DNA of 56,502 bases. Origin: Bacteroidaceae bacterium (lineage in GTDB: Bacteria; Bacteroidota; Bacteroidia; Bacteroidales; Bacteroidaceae). Within the stretch, counting starts at the first letter, position 1; every line of letters begins with the position of its first letter. The stretch is taken from NCBI GenBank assembly GCA_016286165.1, contig JAEESE010000020.1, forward strand, positions 1-56,502, given 5' to 3'. Of this stretch, positions 16,472 to 23,938 are shown piece by piece. The position numbers and the translations under genes are program-made. The notes beneath the pieces were generated by a model. That model ran no database searches. It saw only the letters and a list, made by a program, of their open reading frames with translations, and was not told the DNA's origin.

Positions 16472-18532
16472 TTATTTGCTTACAAAGATACGGGCGTCGA
16501 CGGCGATGATATTGTCGGCATCGGCGAGGAGTGGGTTGATGTCCATTTCCTTAATCTCCGTGGCAAAGCGGAGCAGGGTGGATAGACGCACGATTATCTC
16601 GGCGTACTTGCGTTCGTTGATGCCTTGCTGTCCGCGTGTTCCCTTGAGAATCTTGTAGCCGCGCAGACTGTGAATCATGGAGTGAGCCTCTTCGTAGGAA
16701 AGGGGCGCGAGGCCGCTGGAGACGTCGCGCAGTACCTCAACGAAGATTCCTCCGAGGCCGCAGAGCACCACGTGGCCGAAGCGTTGCTCGTACTTGGCGC
16801 CGACGAAGAGTTCGGTGCCTTTGAGCATCTTCTGCACCATGACAGCCGTGGCCCCTTCGATGTTCATCATACGATTGAACTCAGCTTCGAGCACTTCGCG
16901 GCTACGAATGTTGAGCGTGACACCTCCGACATCACTCTTGTGTACTGGTCCCACGACCTTTGCCACTACTGGATATCCGCAGCGGTCGGCAAAGGCAAAG
17001 AGTTCGTCCTTGTCGGGACTTACAAACTCCGGCACGGTAGGTATGCCGGCAGCGTTGAGAAGCTCGTGGACGAGGGCAGGGGTGAGGAAACCCTCCTCGG
17101 TGATACCATCGATGATGCGGCGTATGCGAGGCACGTCGACGCCGTTGATGACAACGTTCTGGTCGGCAGGGGCAGGCGTCTTCATGACCTGTGTCAGGGC
17201 CGTGGCGAGTGTTACCTCGTCGGAGAAATTGACGTGCCCTTTCTTAAGGAATTCGTGCACCTCGGGGCCTGCCGTGTTCACGCTGGGAAGAATGGGGAAG
17301 ATAGGTTTCCGGCATTCCTGAATCTTACGATGCAGTACATCGTAAGCCTCGTAAAGCTGCACGAGGCCTGGTGTGCCGAAGATGACCATGATGGCGTCGA
17401 TATCGTCGAAGCGCTGTTCGCAGAAATCAATAGCAATACCGAGGTGCTCGGGAGTGCCTGTGGCAAGGATGTCGATGGGGTTGGCCACGGAGGAACCGGG
17501 CAGCAATCGCGCTTTCAGTTCGTCGGCAGCAGGCCCGCAGAGAGCAGGCACATTCATGCCGCCTTTGGAGAGGGCATCGGTAAGCATGACGCCAGGTCCT
17601 CCGGCGTGAGTGACGATGGCGAAGTTCTTGCCTGTGAAGCGCGGCAGGGTGAAGATACAGCCCACGGTGGTTAGTTCCTCGCGCGAGAAACAACGTACTA
17701 TGCCGGCCTTGCGGAAGAGAGCCTCGACAGCAGAGTCGCTGGAGGCAATGGCGCCGGTGTGGCTGCTGGCAGCGCGGCTGCCGCTCTCGCTGCTGCCCGC
17801 CTTGATGGCAGCAATGCGACAGCCTTTGCGAATGAGCGACGTGGCGTGGAAGAGCAGTTTGTCGGGGTCGGTGATGTTCTCGATGTATAGCAGCTTGACC
17901 AGCGAGTCGCGCTCGGCGTCGAAGTGCTCGTCCATATATTGTAGCACATCCTCGATGCCTATCTGACGGCCGTTGCCGATAGACCATACCGAGTTGAAGG
18001 GGAGACCTTTGCTGACGGCACTTTCAAGGACGTAGACAGCCGTGGCGCCTGAACCGGAGATGAAGTCAACGCCTTTGGGTGTTAGGCGCGGAATGGGCTT
18101 GGTGAACACGGAATGGTGAGTGCGCGTGAGCAATCCGATGCAGTTGGGGCCTATTAAGGCGCAACCGTACTGCTGGCAGGTGTCGAGTATGCGCTGCTCG
18201 AGGGCTGCACCCTCGGGTGTCTCTTCGCTGAAGCCTGCAGATATAATAATGAACGCGCGTACGAGCTTTTCCTTGGCTAGATAGTCTACATAGTCGGGGC
18301 AGAAACGTGCTGCCACGACGAGTATGGCGAGGTCGGTGGGCGGCAGTTCCTTGACATCGTGGAAGGCGCGTATGCCCTGCACCTCGTCCTCCTTGGGGTT
18401 GACGATGCGCAACGTGCCTTGGTAGTTGCCGCTTATGAGGTTGCGTACTATGGCACCGCCAGGCTTGTGAGTATTGTTAGAGCCTCCGATGACAACGATA
18501 CTCTCAGGTTGCAGAAGTTGCTGGTTAATCAT
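16472..18532 (-). CDS. ADP-forming acyl-CoA synthetase (acetate-CoA ligase type), fused alpha-beta
   Basis: About 686 residues. Such enzymes convert acyl-CoA, ADP and phosphate to the free acid, CoA and ATP, giving substrate-level ATP in fermentation. The CoA-binding domain (MINQQLLQPESIVVIGGSNN onward) is followed by the succinyl-CoA-synthetase-like domain with the phosphorylated histidine His258 in SSHTGA, a third CoA-ligase domain near 290-430, and a C-terminal ATP-grasp domain from about 460 (GYPVVAKVVGPVHKSDVGG). ATG at 18532 is chosen because the promoter box lies at 18566-18573. It is divergent from two phenylacetate-CoA ligases, suggesting a role with aryl-acyl-CoA from amino-acid fermentation. 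No ferredoxin oxidoreductase is in the window. Confidence 0.9.
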   Translation of the reverse strand: MINQQLLQPESIVVIGGSNNTHKPGGAIVRNLISGNYQGTLRIVNPKEDEVQGIRAFHDVKELPPTDLAILVVAARFCPDYVDYLAKEKLVRAFIIISAGFSEETPEGAALEQRILDTCQQYGCALIGPNCIGLLTRTHHSVFTKPIPRLTPKGVDFISGSGATAVYVLESAVSKGLPFNSVWSIGNGRQIGIEDVLQYMDEHFDAERDSLVKLLYIENITDPDKLLFHATSLIRKGCRIAAIKAGSSESGSRAASSHTGAIASSDSAVEALFRKAGIVRCFSREELTTVGCIFTLPRFTGKNFAIVTHAGGPGVMLTDALSKGGMNVPALCGPAADELKARLLPGSSVANPIDILATGTPEHLGIAIDFCEQRFDDIDAIMVIFGTPGLVQLYEAYDVLHRKIQECRKPIFPILPSVNTAGPEVHEFLKKGHVNFSDEVTLATALTQVMKTPAPADQNVVINGVDVPRIRRIIDGITEEGFLTPALVHELLNAAGIPTVPEFVSPDKDELFAFADRCGYPVVAKVVGPVHKSDVGGVTLNIRSREVLEAEFNRMMNIEGATAVMVQKMLKGTELFVGAKYEQRFGHVVLCGLGGIFVEVLRDVSSGLAPLSYEEAHSMIHSLRGYKILKGTRGQQGINERKYAEIIVRLSTLLRFATEIKEMDINPLLADADNIIAVDARIFVSK

Positions 18533-18565
18533 AGCTTTTTGGTTATAATATGAACATCGAATGCA

Positions 18566-18573
18566 CAAAAATA
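18566..18573 (-). promoter_or_regulatory. Promoter -7 box (TATTTTTG) of the acyl-CoA synthetase gene
   Basis: TAnnTTTG on the minus strand, 33 bp upstream of the ATG at 18532. Confidence 0.55.
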
Positions 18574-18638
18574 GTATAAAAATGTGATTCGGAGGTATTC
18601 TTTTGGCAATAAGTTGAAAGAATTTGGAGATTTTGTCT

Positions 18639-18646
18639 TACTTTTG
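18639..18646 (+). promoter_or_regulatory. Promoter -7 box (TACTTTTG) of the paaK-like operon
   Basis: TAnnTTTG match with a TTG at 18614-18616 as a possible -33 element, 45 bp upstream of the ATG at 18692. The pair with 18566-18573 makes a divergent promoter region. Confidence 0.6.
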
Positions 18647-18691
18647 TGCAGGATTTACCTCTTCACAACACAAAACCACACAAAAAACTAC

Positions 18692-19999
18692 ATGATTTGG
18701 AATCCTAACAAAGAATGCATGAGCCGCGACGAGATGAGCGCGCTCCAAGGAAAACGTCTCCACAAGATCGTGGAGTATGTCTATCACAACGTCCCGTTCT
18801 ATCGCAACAAATTGCAAGAGCTGGACATCCGTCCCGATGACATCCAAACCATCGAGGACATAAACAAATTGCCGTTTACGACGAAGAAGGATCTGCGCGA
18901 CAACTACCCCTTCGGGCTGCAAGCTGCGCCGCAGAGCCAGATCATTCGTATACATGCCAGCAGCGGAACGACGGGTAATCCAACCATCGTGGGCTATACT
19001 CGCAAGGACGTTGGCGTGTGGAGCGAGTGCATGGCCCGTTGCCTTACGGCTTATGGCGTGACGCGCGATGACATCTTCTCGGTGGCTTACGGCTACGGAT
19101 TGTTTACAGGAGGACTGGGTGCTCACTATGGTGTTGAACACATCGGAGCCTCGGTAATACCAGCCGGAACGGGCAATACGGAGAAGCACTTGAAGCTGAT
19201 CCGCGACCTCGGCATCACTGGCTTGGCTTGTACACCGTCGTATGCCCTTTATCTGGCTGAGACGATGGACAAACTGGGTATCAAGAAAGAAGATATCCGC
19301 TTGCGCGTAGGAGCCTTCGGTGCTGAACCGTGGACAGAAAACATGCGCAAGGAGATTGAAGAGCGCCTCGGACTGAAGGGCTATAATATCTACGGCCTGT
19401 CGGAGGTCATGGGGCCCAGCGTGAGCTACGAATGTCAGATGCAACACGGTTCACACATCTGCGAGGACCATTTCTATCCTGAGATAATCAATCCGGTGAC
19501 GCTGGAAAAACTGCCTGCCGGACAAACCGGTGAGTTGGTGTTCACAACGTTGACCAAGGAAGGCATGCCTGTGCTGCGCTACCGTACACGCGACCTGTGC
19601 TCGCTACTGCCTGGAACATGCGACTGCGGTCGTACCAGCGTGCGTATGGGCCGTATCGAAGGCCGTTCGGACGATATGCTCATCATTCGCGGTATCAATG
19701 TCTTCCCATCGCAGGTGGAGAGCGTGGTGCTGTCGATGCCCGAGTTTGCACCGAGATATATGCTTGTGGTGGACCGCGTCAACAACCTCGACACCTTGCA
19801 GGTGCAGGTGGAAATCCGTCAGGAATACTTCACCGGCGTGTTCGATACACCGGCAGCTGTGGATAAGCTTGAAAAGAAGCTTGCCGCCAAGCTCAAGAGT
19901 GTGCTCAGCATTGCTGCCAAGGTGCAGCTTAAGGCTCCGAATACCATCGAGCGCAGCCAGGGCAAGAGTGCACATGTGATAGATAAACGTAAATTATAA
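18692..19999 (+). CDS. paaK: Phenylacetate-CoA ligase family protein (first of two)
   Basis: 435 residues. PaaK-type adenylate-forming enzymes join phenylacetate or related aryl acids to CoA with ATP going to AMP. Seen are YHNVPFYRNKLQELDI near the N-terminus, the phosphate-binding loop HASSGTTGNPTIVGYT, YGLSEVMGPSVSYECQ, LRYRTRDLC and the C-terminal GRSDDMLIIRGINVFPSQVE. The C-terminal lobe ends in SQGKSAHVIDKRKL with its conserved Lys. ATG at 18692 follows the promoter box; an earlier in-frame start at 18584 lies upstream of it and is rejected. The next gene, a paralogue, begins 4 nt after the stop. Confidence 0.88.
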   Translation: MIWNPNKECMSRDEMSALQGKRLHKIVEYVYHNVPFYRNKLQELDIRPDDIQTIEDINKLPFTTKKDLRDNYPFGLQAAPQSQIIRIHASSGTTGNPTIVGYTRKDVGVWSECMARCLTAYGVTRDDIFSVAYGYGLFTGGLGAHYGVEHIGASVIPAGTGNTEKHLKLIRDLGITGLACTPSYALYLAETMDKLGIKKEDIRLRVGAFGAEPWTENMRKEIEERLGLKGYNIYGLSEVMGPSVSYECQMQHGSHICEDHFYPEIINPVTLEKLPAGQTGELVFTTLTKEGMPVLRYRTRDLCSLLPGTCDCGRTSVRMGRIEGRSDDMLIIRGINVFPSQVESVVLSMPEFAPRYMLVVDRVNNLDTLQVQVEIRQEYFTGVFDTPAAVDKLEKKLAAKLKSVLSIAAKVQLKAPNTIERSQGKSAHVIDKRKL

Positions 20000-20003
20000 T
20001 ATA

Positions 20004-21308
20004 ATGAGTAACTATTTCAACCCAGAATTTGAAACTCTCTCTCGCGCTGAGATTGAGGCGCTGCAGCTGGAACGTCTGCAAACGACCATTCGTCAGTGCC
20101 TGAAGAACGAGTTCTATCGCAAGAAATTCGATGAACTCGGCATCACGCCCGACGACATCAAGACGTTGGCCGATGTACGTAAGTTGCCGTTCACCACTAA
20201 GCAGGATCTGCGCGACACCTATCCCTTCGGTATGTCATGCGTGCCTCTTCGTGATTGTGTGCGCCTCCATTCCTCCAGTGGAACGACAGGCAATCCCACC
20301 GTAATCCTTCACACGCAGAAGGACCTCGACGAATGGGCAAATCAGGTAGCTCGCAACCTGTGGATGGTCGGCCTGCGCCCTGATGATGTGTTTCAGAACT
20401 CCAGCGGTTATGGTATGTTCACCGGCGGCCTCGGCTTCCAGTACGGCGCCGAGCGTTTGGGTATGCTCACCGTGCCGGCTGCAGCCGGTAACTCACTGCG
20501 TCAGATTAAGTTCATCAAGGACTTCGGCACCACGTGTATTCATGCCGTGCCTTCATACGTCACCCGTTTGTATGAGGTGATGAAGGAGGAGGGCGTTGAT
20601 CCGCGACGCGACACGAAGCTGAAGGTGTTGGCTATAGGAGCAGAGCCTCATAGCGAGGAACAGCGCCAGCGCATCGAACAGATGATGGGCGTGAAAGCCT
20701 ACAACTCATTCGGAATGAGTGAGATGTGCGGCCCGGGCGTTGGTTTCGAATGTCCCGAGCAGAATGGCCTGCATTTCTGGGAAGACTACTATATCGTAGA
20801 AATCGTAGATCCTGAAACGCTGGAGCCTGTGCCCGACGGCGAGATAGGCGAGCTTGTACTCACCACGCTCTGCCGTGAGGCCATGCCTCTGCTGCGCTAC
20901 CGTACACGTGACCTCACACGAGTCCTTGGACGTACTTGCGCTTGCGGCCGCAACCATATCCGTCTCGACCGAATGCGCGGTCGTTCGGATGATATGATGG
21001 TGCTGCGCGGTGTCAATATCTTCCCCATTCAGATTGAAAAGATTCTGATGCAGTTCAGTGAACTCGCCAGCAACTACCTCATCACACTCACCACCGACGA
21101 GGAGAACGACAACATGACCGTAGAAGTGGAACTGGCTCAGCCCACCGATGACTACAAGCAGCTGCAAACGCTCGAGAAGGAGATACGCCGCCGGCTGAAG
21201 GATGAGATTCTGCTCACACCTATCGTCAAGCTCGTAGCCAAAGGCACGCTGCCTGTGAGCGAAGGCAAAGCCGTTCGTGTCGTTGACAGACGAAAAGTGT
21301 ATCAGTGA
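20004..21308 (+). CDS. paaK: Phenylacetate-CoA ligase family protein (second of two)
   Basis: 434 residues, clearly paralogous to the preceding gene over the whole length: FYRKKFDELGITPDDIKTLA, LHSSSGTTGNPTVILHT, FGMSEMCGPGVGFECP, LRYRTRDLTRVLG and GRSDDMMVLRGVNIFPIQIE align with its counterparts. The overall similarity is moderate, so this is an old duplication with probable substrate divergence rather than a recent copy. The pair may cover different aryl acids such as phenylacetate, 4-hydroxyphenylacetate or indoleacetate. A 214-bp repeat-rich gap separates it from the ACT protein gene. Confidence 0.88.
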   Translation: MSNYFNPEFETLSRAEIEALQLERLQTTIRQCLKNEFYRKKFDELGITPDDIKTLADVRKLPFTTKQDLRDTYPFGMSCVPLRDCVRLHSSSGTTGNPTVILHTQKDLDEWANQVARNLWMVGLRPDDVFQNSSGYGMFTGGLGFQYGAERLGMLTVPAAAGNSLRQIKFIKDFGTTCIHAVPSYVTRLYEVMKEEGVDPRRDTKLKVLAIGAEPHSEEQRQRIEQMMGVKAYNSFGMSEMCGPGVGFECPEQNGLHFWEDYYIVEIVDPETLEPVPDGEIGELVLTTLCREAMPLLRYRTRDLTRVLGRTCACGRNHIRLDRMRGRSDDMMVLRGVNIFPIQIEKILMQFSELASNYLITLTTDEENDNMTVEVELAQPTDDYKQLQTLEKEIRRRLKDEILLTPIVKLVAKGTLPVSEGKAVRVVDRRKVYQ

Positions 21309-21522
21309 TTTAGTCTAAAGTTTAAGGTTTAAAGTTTAATGTAAATTCAAAAGGCTTTAGGACTTTCAACTTTAGCTTCGCTGACAATCGTCGCGGCTCG
21401 TCAACAGCACCGAGCTTGATAGCTCTCACAGCTTCAAAAGTTCAACTGTCAACTCTAAACTCTCAACTCTAAACTCTCAACTGTCAACTCTAAACTCTCA
21501 ACTATTAACTATCAAATACGCC
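21309..21522. repeat. Repeat-filled intergenic spacer
   Basis: It begins with 7-bp-period AT-rich units (AAAGTTTAAGGTTTAAAGTTT, around 21322-21341), then a 74-bp element (21371-21444) that matches 47569-47642 at 55 of 74 positions, then 7-9 bp-period units such as CAACTCTAAACTCT and CAACTGT up to about 21510. No gene or terminator stands out. Confidence 0.6.
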
Positions 21523-21951
21523 ATGAGTATCCATCAACTTTCCATTTTCATCGAGAACCGTTCGGGCACGCTCATCAAGGTGCTTGATGTTCTGAAGGAG
21601 GCAAACATCCAGATTATAGCCTCAACGATTGCTGATACCGCTGAGTACGGCATCTATCGTCTCATTTGCAGCGAGCCGATGCGCGCTTGCGAGGAACTGA
21701 TGAAGGCCGGTGTTGCCGTAGCACCCAGCGAGGTCTTTGCCATCGAAATCGACGACCAGCCAGGCCGCGCTGCCGAGGCTGTGAAGACGTTCAGCGAGGC
21801 CGGCATCAGCATTGCTTACATGTACAGCTTCCTCTTGCATGGCAAGGGTATCCTCATCTTCCGCACCGACAATACCGAACTCGCCCGCAAGATCATTGTC
21901 GACAGCGGGCTTCGTGTGCTTTGCGACGAAGATTTGAGTAAAATCAATTAA
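21523..21951 (+). CDS. Tandem ACT-domain amino-acid-binding protein
   Basis: 142 residues forming two ACT units: residues about 4-66 (HQLSIFIENRSGTLIKVLDV) and about 72-137 (FAIEIDDQPGRAAEAVKTF). ACT domains bind amino acids and regulate enzymes. Free-standing tandem ACT proteins of this type commonly accompany PaaK-type ligases and indolepyruvate oxidoreductases, so this one may sense aromatic amino acids for the pathway. There is no DNA-binding domain, so it would act on a protein partner. It is followed by a strong terminator. Confidence 0.85.
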   Translation: MSIHQLSIFIENRSGTLIKVLDVLKEANIQIIASTIADTAEYGIYRLICSEPMRACEELMKAGVAVAPSEVFAIEIDDQPGRAAEAVKTFSEAGISIAYMYSFLLHGKGILIFRTDNTELARKIIVDSGLRVLCDEDLSKIN

Positions 21952-21987
21952 CGGGCATTCGGTTGTCCCGACAACAGGAAAAAGAAA

Positions 21988-22022
21988 AGAGGCTTGGAAT
22001 AGTGTTCCAAGCCTCTTTCTTT
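21988..22022. terminator. Intrinsic terminator, likely bidirectional
   Basis: A perfect 12-bp stem (AGAGGCTTGGAA at 21988-21999 with 22005-22016), 5-base loop, then TTCTTT. An A-rich run (AAAAAGAAA) precedes it, so on the minus strand it could also end tRNA-Pro transcripts. It lies between the ACT gene and tRNA-Pro. Confidence 0.9.
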
Positions 22023-22024
22023 AT

Positions 22025-22101
22025 GTCGGGATGACTAGATTCGAACTAGCGACCCCACGCCCCCCAGACGCGTACTCTAACCGGACTGAGCTACATCCCG
22101 A
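22025..22101 (-). tRNA. tRNA-Pro (anticodon GGG)
   Basis: 77 nt. The acceptor TCGGGAT pairs fully with ATCCCGA, the D arm is AGCTC/GAGT-like, the anticodon stem CGCGT/GCGTG holds loop CTGGGGG (anticodon GGG), and the T arm is GCTAG-TTCGAAT-CTAGT. No CCA is encoded, and the base after the acceptor stem is C. The promoter box is at 22150-22157. Confidence 0.92.
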
Positions 22102-22149
22102 ACATAGGCTAAACGAAGAAGAAAACAATCTTTTTTCGTTTTGCGGGTG

Positions 22150-22181
22150 CAAAGGTAGGCGATTTTTTTGATACATGCAAA
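22150..22181 (-). promoter_or_regulatory. Promoter of tRNA-Pro (-7 TACCTTTG, -33 TTTG)
   Basis: Minus-strand -7 box at 22150-22157 and -33 TTTG at 22178-22181, 20 bp apart, about 50 bp upstream of the tRNA 5' end. It overlaps the aroA promoter. Confidence 0.75.
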
Positions 22182-22197
22182 CTTTTTTCTACTTTTG
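22167..22197 (+). promoter_or_regulatory. Promoter of aroA (-33 TTTG, -7 TACTTTTG)
   Basis: -33 TTTG at 22167-22170 and -7 box at 22190-22197 with 19 bp between, the best complete Bacteroidetes promoter in the window. The ATG is at 22231. It shares 22167-22181 with the opposing tRNA-Pro promoter. Confidence 0.8.
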
Positions 22198-22230
22198 TGG
22201 CGAATTAATGCAATAAAAGATGTCGCAACG

Positions 22231-23511
22231 ATGAAAATACGACTTTTTAAGCCCCATAATCTGTCGGCAGAGGTGCACTTGCCAGCAAGCAAAAGCATCA
22301 GTAACCGAGCCCTGCTGTTGGCTGCTTTGAGCAAAACACCGCTGTCGGCCTTGACAAATATCTCCGACTGCGATGATACGCGTGCCATGCTAACGGCACT
22401 TGGCTCAGAAGCGGAAATAGTCGACGTGGGAGCAGCCGGCACTGCCATGCGCTTCCTCACGGCTTATTTCTGCCTGTCGGATAGACCGCACGTGTTGACT
22501 GGTTCACCTCGTATGTTGGAGCGCCCGATTGGCGTGCTTGTTGAAGCGCTGCGGTCCATGGGCGCTGATATAAGCTACGAAGGCGCCGAGGGCTTCCCGC
22601 CACTGCGCATTGCTCCTTCGCGCTTGCATGGCGGACGGCTTGAACTGCGCGGCGATGTTAGTTCGCAGTATGTTTCGGCCCTCCTAATGATAGCTCCTAT
22701 GTTGGCCGATGGCCTCACTCTGCATCTGACGGGCGATATTGCAAGCAAGCCGTACATCGAAATGACGATGGCTATGATGCGCAGTTTCGGAGCAGAGGTC
22801 AACTGGCAGGACGAGCGTACAATTTGTGTTGCGCCCAAGTGCTATCACAAGGCTGACTATATGATAGAATCCGACTGGAGCGCAGCATCCTACTGGTATT
22901 CAATAGTGGCGTTGAGCGACAATGAACACGAAACGGCCACTTTGAAAGGCCTCTTCGACGAGAGCCTGCAGGGTGATAGCGGCCTGCGTGCTCTGTTCTC
23001 GCAGATGGGCGTGCAGTCCATGGCTCTGTCGCAAGGCTCGAGTGAGCCGAGGCAGAACCTGATTCGCCGCGGCGCCACGATCAGTCGTCTGGACGTTGAT
23101 TTCGCTCGTATGCCCGACTTGGTTCAGACTTTCGTGGTGGCTTGCGCCCTGAAGGACATCCCCTTCAGATTCACCGGCGTGAGGAGTCTGCGTATTAAGG
23201 AAACCGACAGGATAGCGGCGTTGCAGGCAGAACTCGACAAGTTGGGCATATCGCTCGCCAACGACGGCGATGATATCCTCTACTGGCAAGGTTCAAAGCA
23301 GCAGGCAGCGGCCTCTGTGCCTTATCTGCAACCAGCGGCTGATGCCGTGATAAACACTTATGCCGACCATCGTATGGCTATGGCTTTTGCGCCGGCTGCC
23401 ATGGTGCTTGGCAGTGTAGAGATAAATGATCCGGATGTTGTGTCGAAATCGTACCCGCTGTTTTGGGAAGACCTTAAGAGCGCTGGTTTTGAGGTAGAAC
23501 GAAGTGAGTGA
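22231..23511 (+). CDS. aroA: 3-Phosphoshikimate 1-carboxyvinyltransferase (EPSP synthase)
   Basis: 426 residues, normal for the family. It transfers the enolpyruvyl group of PEP to shikimate 3-phosphate, the sixth step of aromatic amino-acid synthesis in the cytoplasm. Seen are LPASKSISNRALLLAAL (substrate-binding Lys-Ser near the N-terminus), the family's GTAMRFLTAYFC segment, LRGDVSSQYVSALLMIAP, SDWSAASYWYSIVAL, RIKETDRIAALQAELDKLG and TYADHRMAMAFAPAAM near the end. The order matches two six-fold domains. ATG at 22231 follows the promoter; the upstream in-frame codon at 22168 lies inside it. A small gene follows 4 nt later. Confidence 0.96.
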   Translation: MKIRLFKPHNLSAEVHLPASKSISNRALLLAALSKTPLSALTNISDCDDTRAMLTALGSEAEIVDVGAAGTAMRFLTAYFCLSDRPHVLTGSPRMLERPIGVLVEALRSMGADISYEGAEGFPPLRIAPSRLHGGRLELRGDVSSQYVSALLMIAPMLADGLTLHLTGDIASKPYIEMTMAMMRSFGAEVNWQDERTICVAPKCYHKADYMIESDWSAASYWYSIVALSDNEHETATLKGLFDESLQGDSGLRALFSQMGVQSMALSQGSSEPRQNLIRRGATISRLDVDFARMPDLVQTFVVACALKDIPFRFTGVRSLRIKETDRIAALQAELDKLGISLANDGDDILYWQGSKQQAAASVPYLQPAADAVINTYADHRMAMAFAPAAMVLGSVEINDPDVVSKSYPLFWEDLKSAGFEVERSE

Positions 23512-23515
23512 AAGA

Positions 23516-23860
23516 ATGAAAAGAGATAACACAGCAACTAATACAGATGCTGCCCCCGCCCAAACAGAAAGGGCGGTGAACGTGGACTCGTTTGTGTGCT
23601 GCGGTCAGCATGCTGTTTGCGAGAAGGAGCTGCTTATGAAAGCCGCCAGCGAGCCTGTCGAGTACTTCGACGACGAAGAGTTGGACCGGTTTATAGGCCG
23701 TGCTGCTGACGCATATACTGCCGAGGAAGAGGATGAGTTTCGAGAAGTGCTTTACACAACTCTCACACACGAAGTGGGTGATTGGTTACGCAGTCTGCAG
23801 CTGCGTGGCATAGAGCTGCCCGAGGGCCTTCGCGACGAGGCGTTGATGCTGATAGGGTAA
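23516..23860 (+). CDS. Small conserved protein with a Cys-Cys-Gly-x-His motif
   Basis: 114 residues from ATG 23516, or 118 from GTG 23504 overlapping the aroA stop. It has a short N-terminus with DSFVCCGQHAVCEKELL (C-C-G-x-H-x2-C, a possible metal site), then an acidic helical body (FDDEELDRFIGRAADAYTAEEEDEF) and LRSLQLRGIELPEGLRDEAL at the C-terminus. I recall similar proteins next to aroA or cell-envelope genes in other Bacteroidales, but no function is known to me. It is probably in the aroA-porW transcript. Confidence 0.75.
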   Translation: MKRDNTATNTDAAPAQTERAVNVDSFVCCGQHAVCEKELLMKAASEPVEYFDDEELDRFIGRAADAYTAEEEDEFREVLYTTLTHEVGDWLRSLQLRGIELPEGLRDEALMLIG

Positions 23861-23867
23861 AAAGATT

Positions 23868-23907
23868 CAACCGCCTGAAACAATAAACAACCGCCTGAAA
23901 CAATAAA
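23868..23907. repeat. Exact tandem duplication of a 20-bp unit
   Basis: caaccgcctgaaacaataaa occurs twice in direct succession (23868-23887, 23888-23907) just upstream of the porW-like gene. It may alter mRNA structure or mark slipped replication. Confidence 0.9.
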
Positions 23908-23938
23908 TTGAGCCGTAAAGTCGTTATATATTAAGTTT

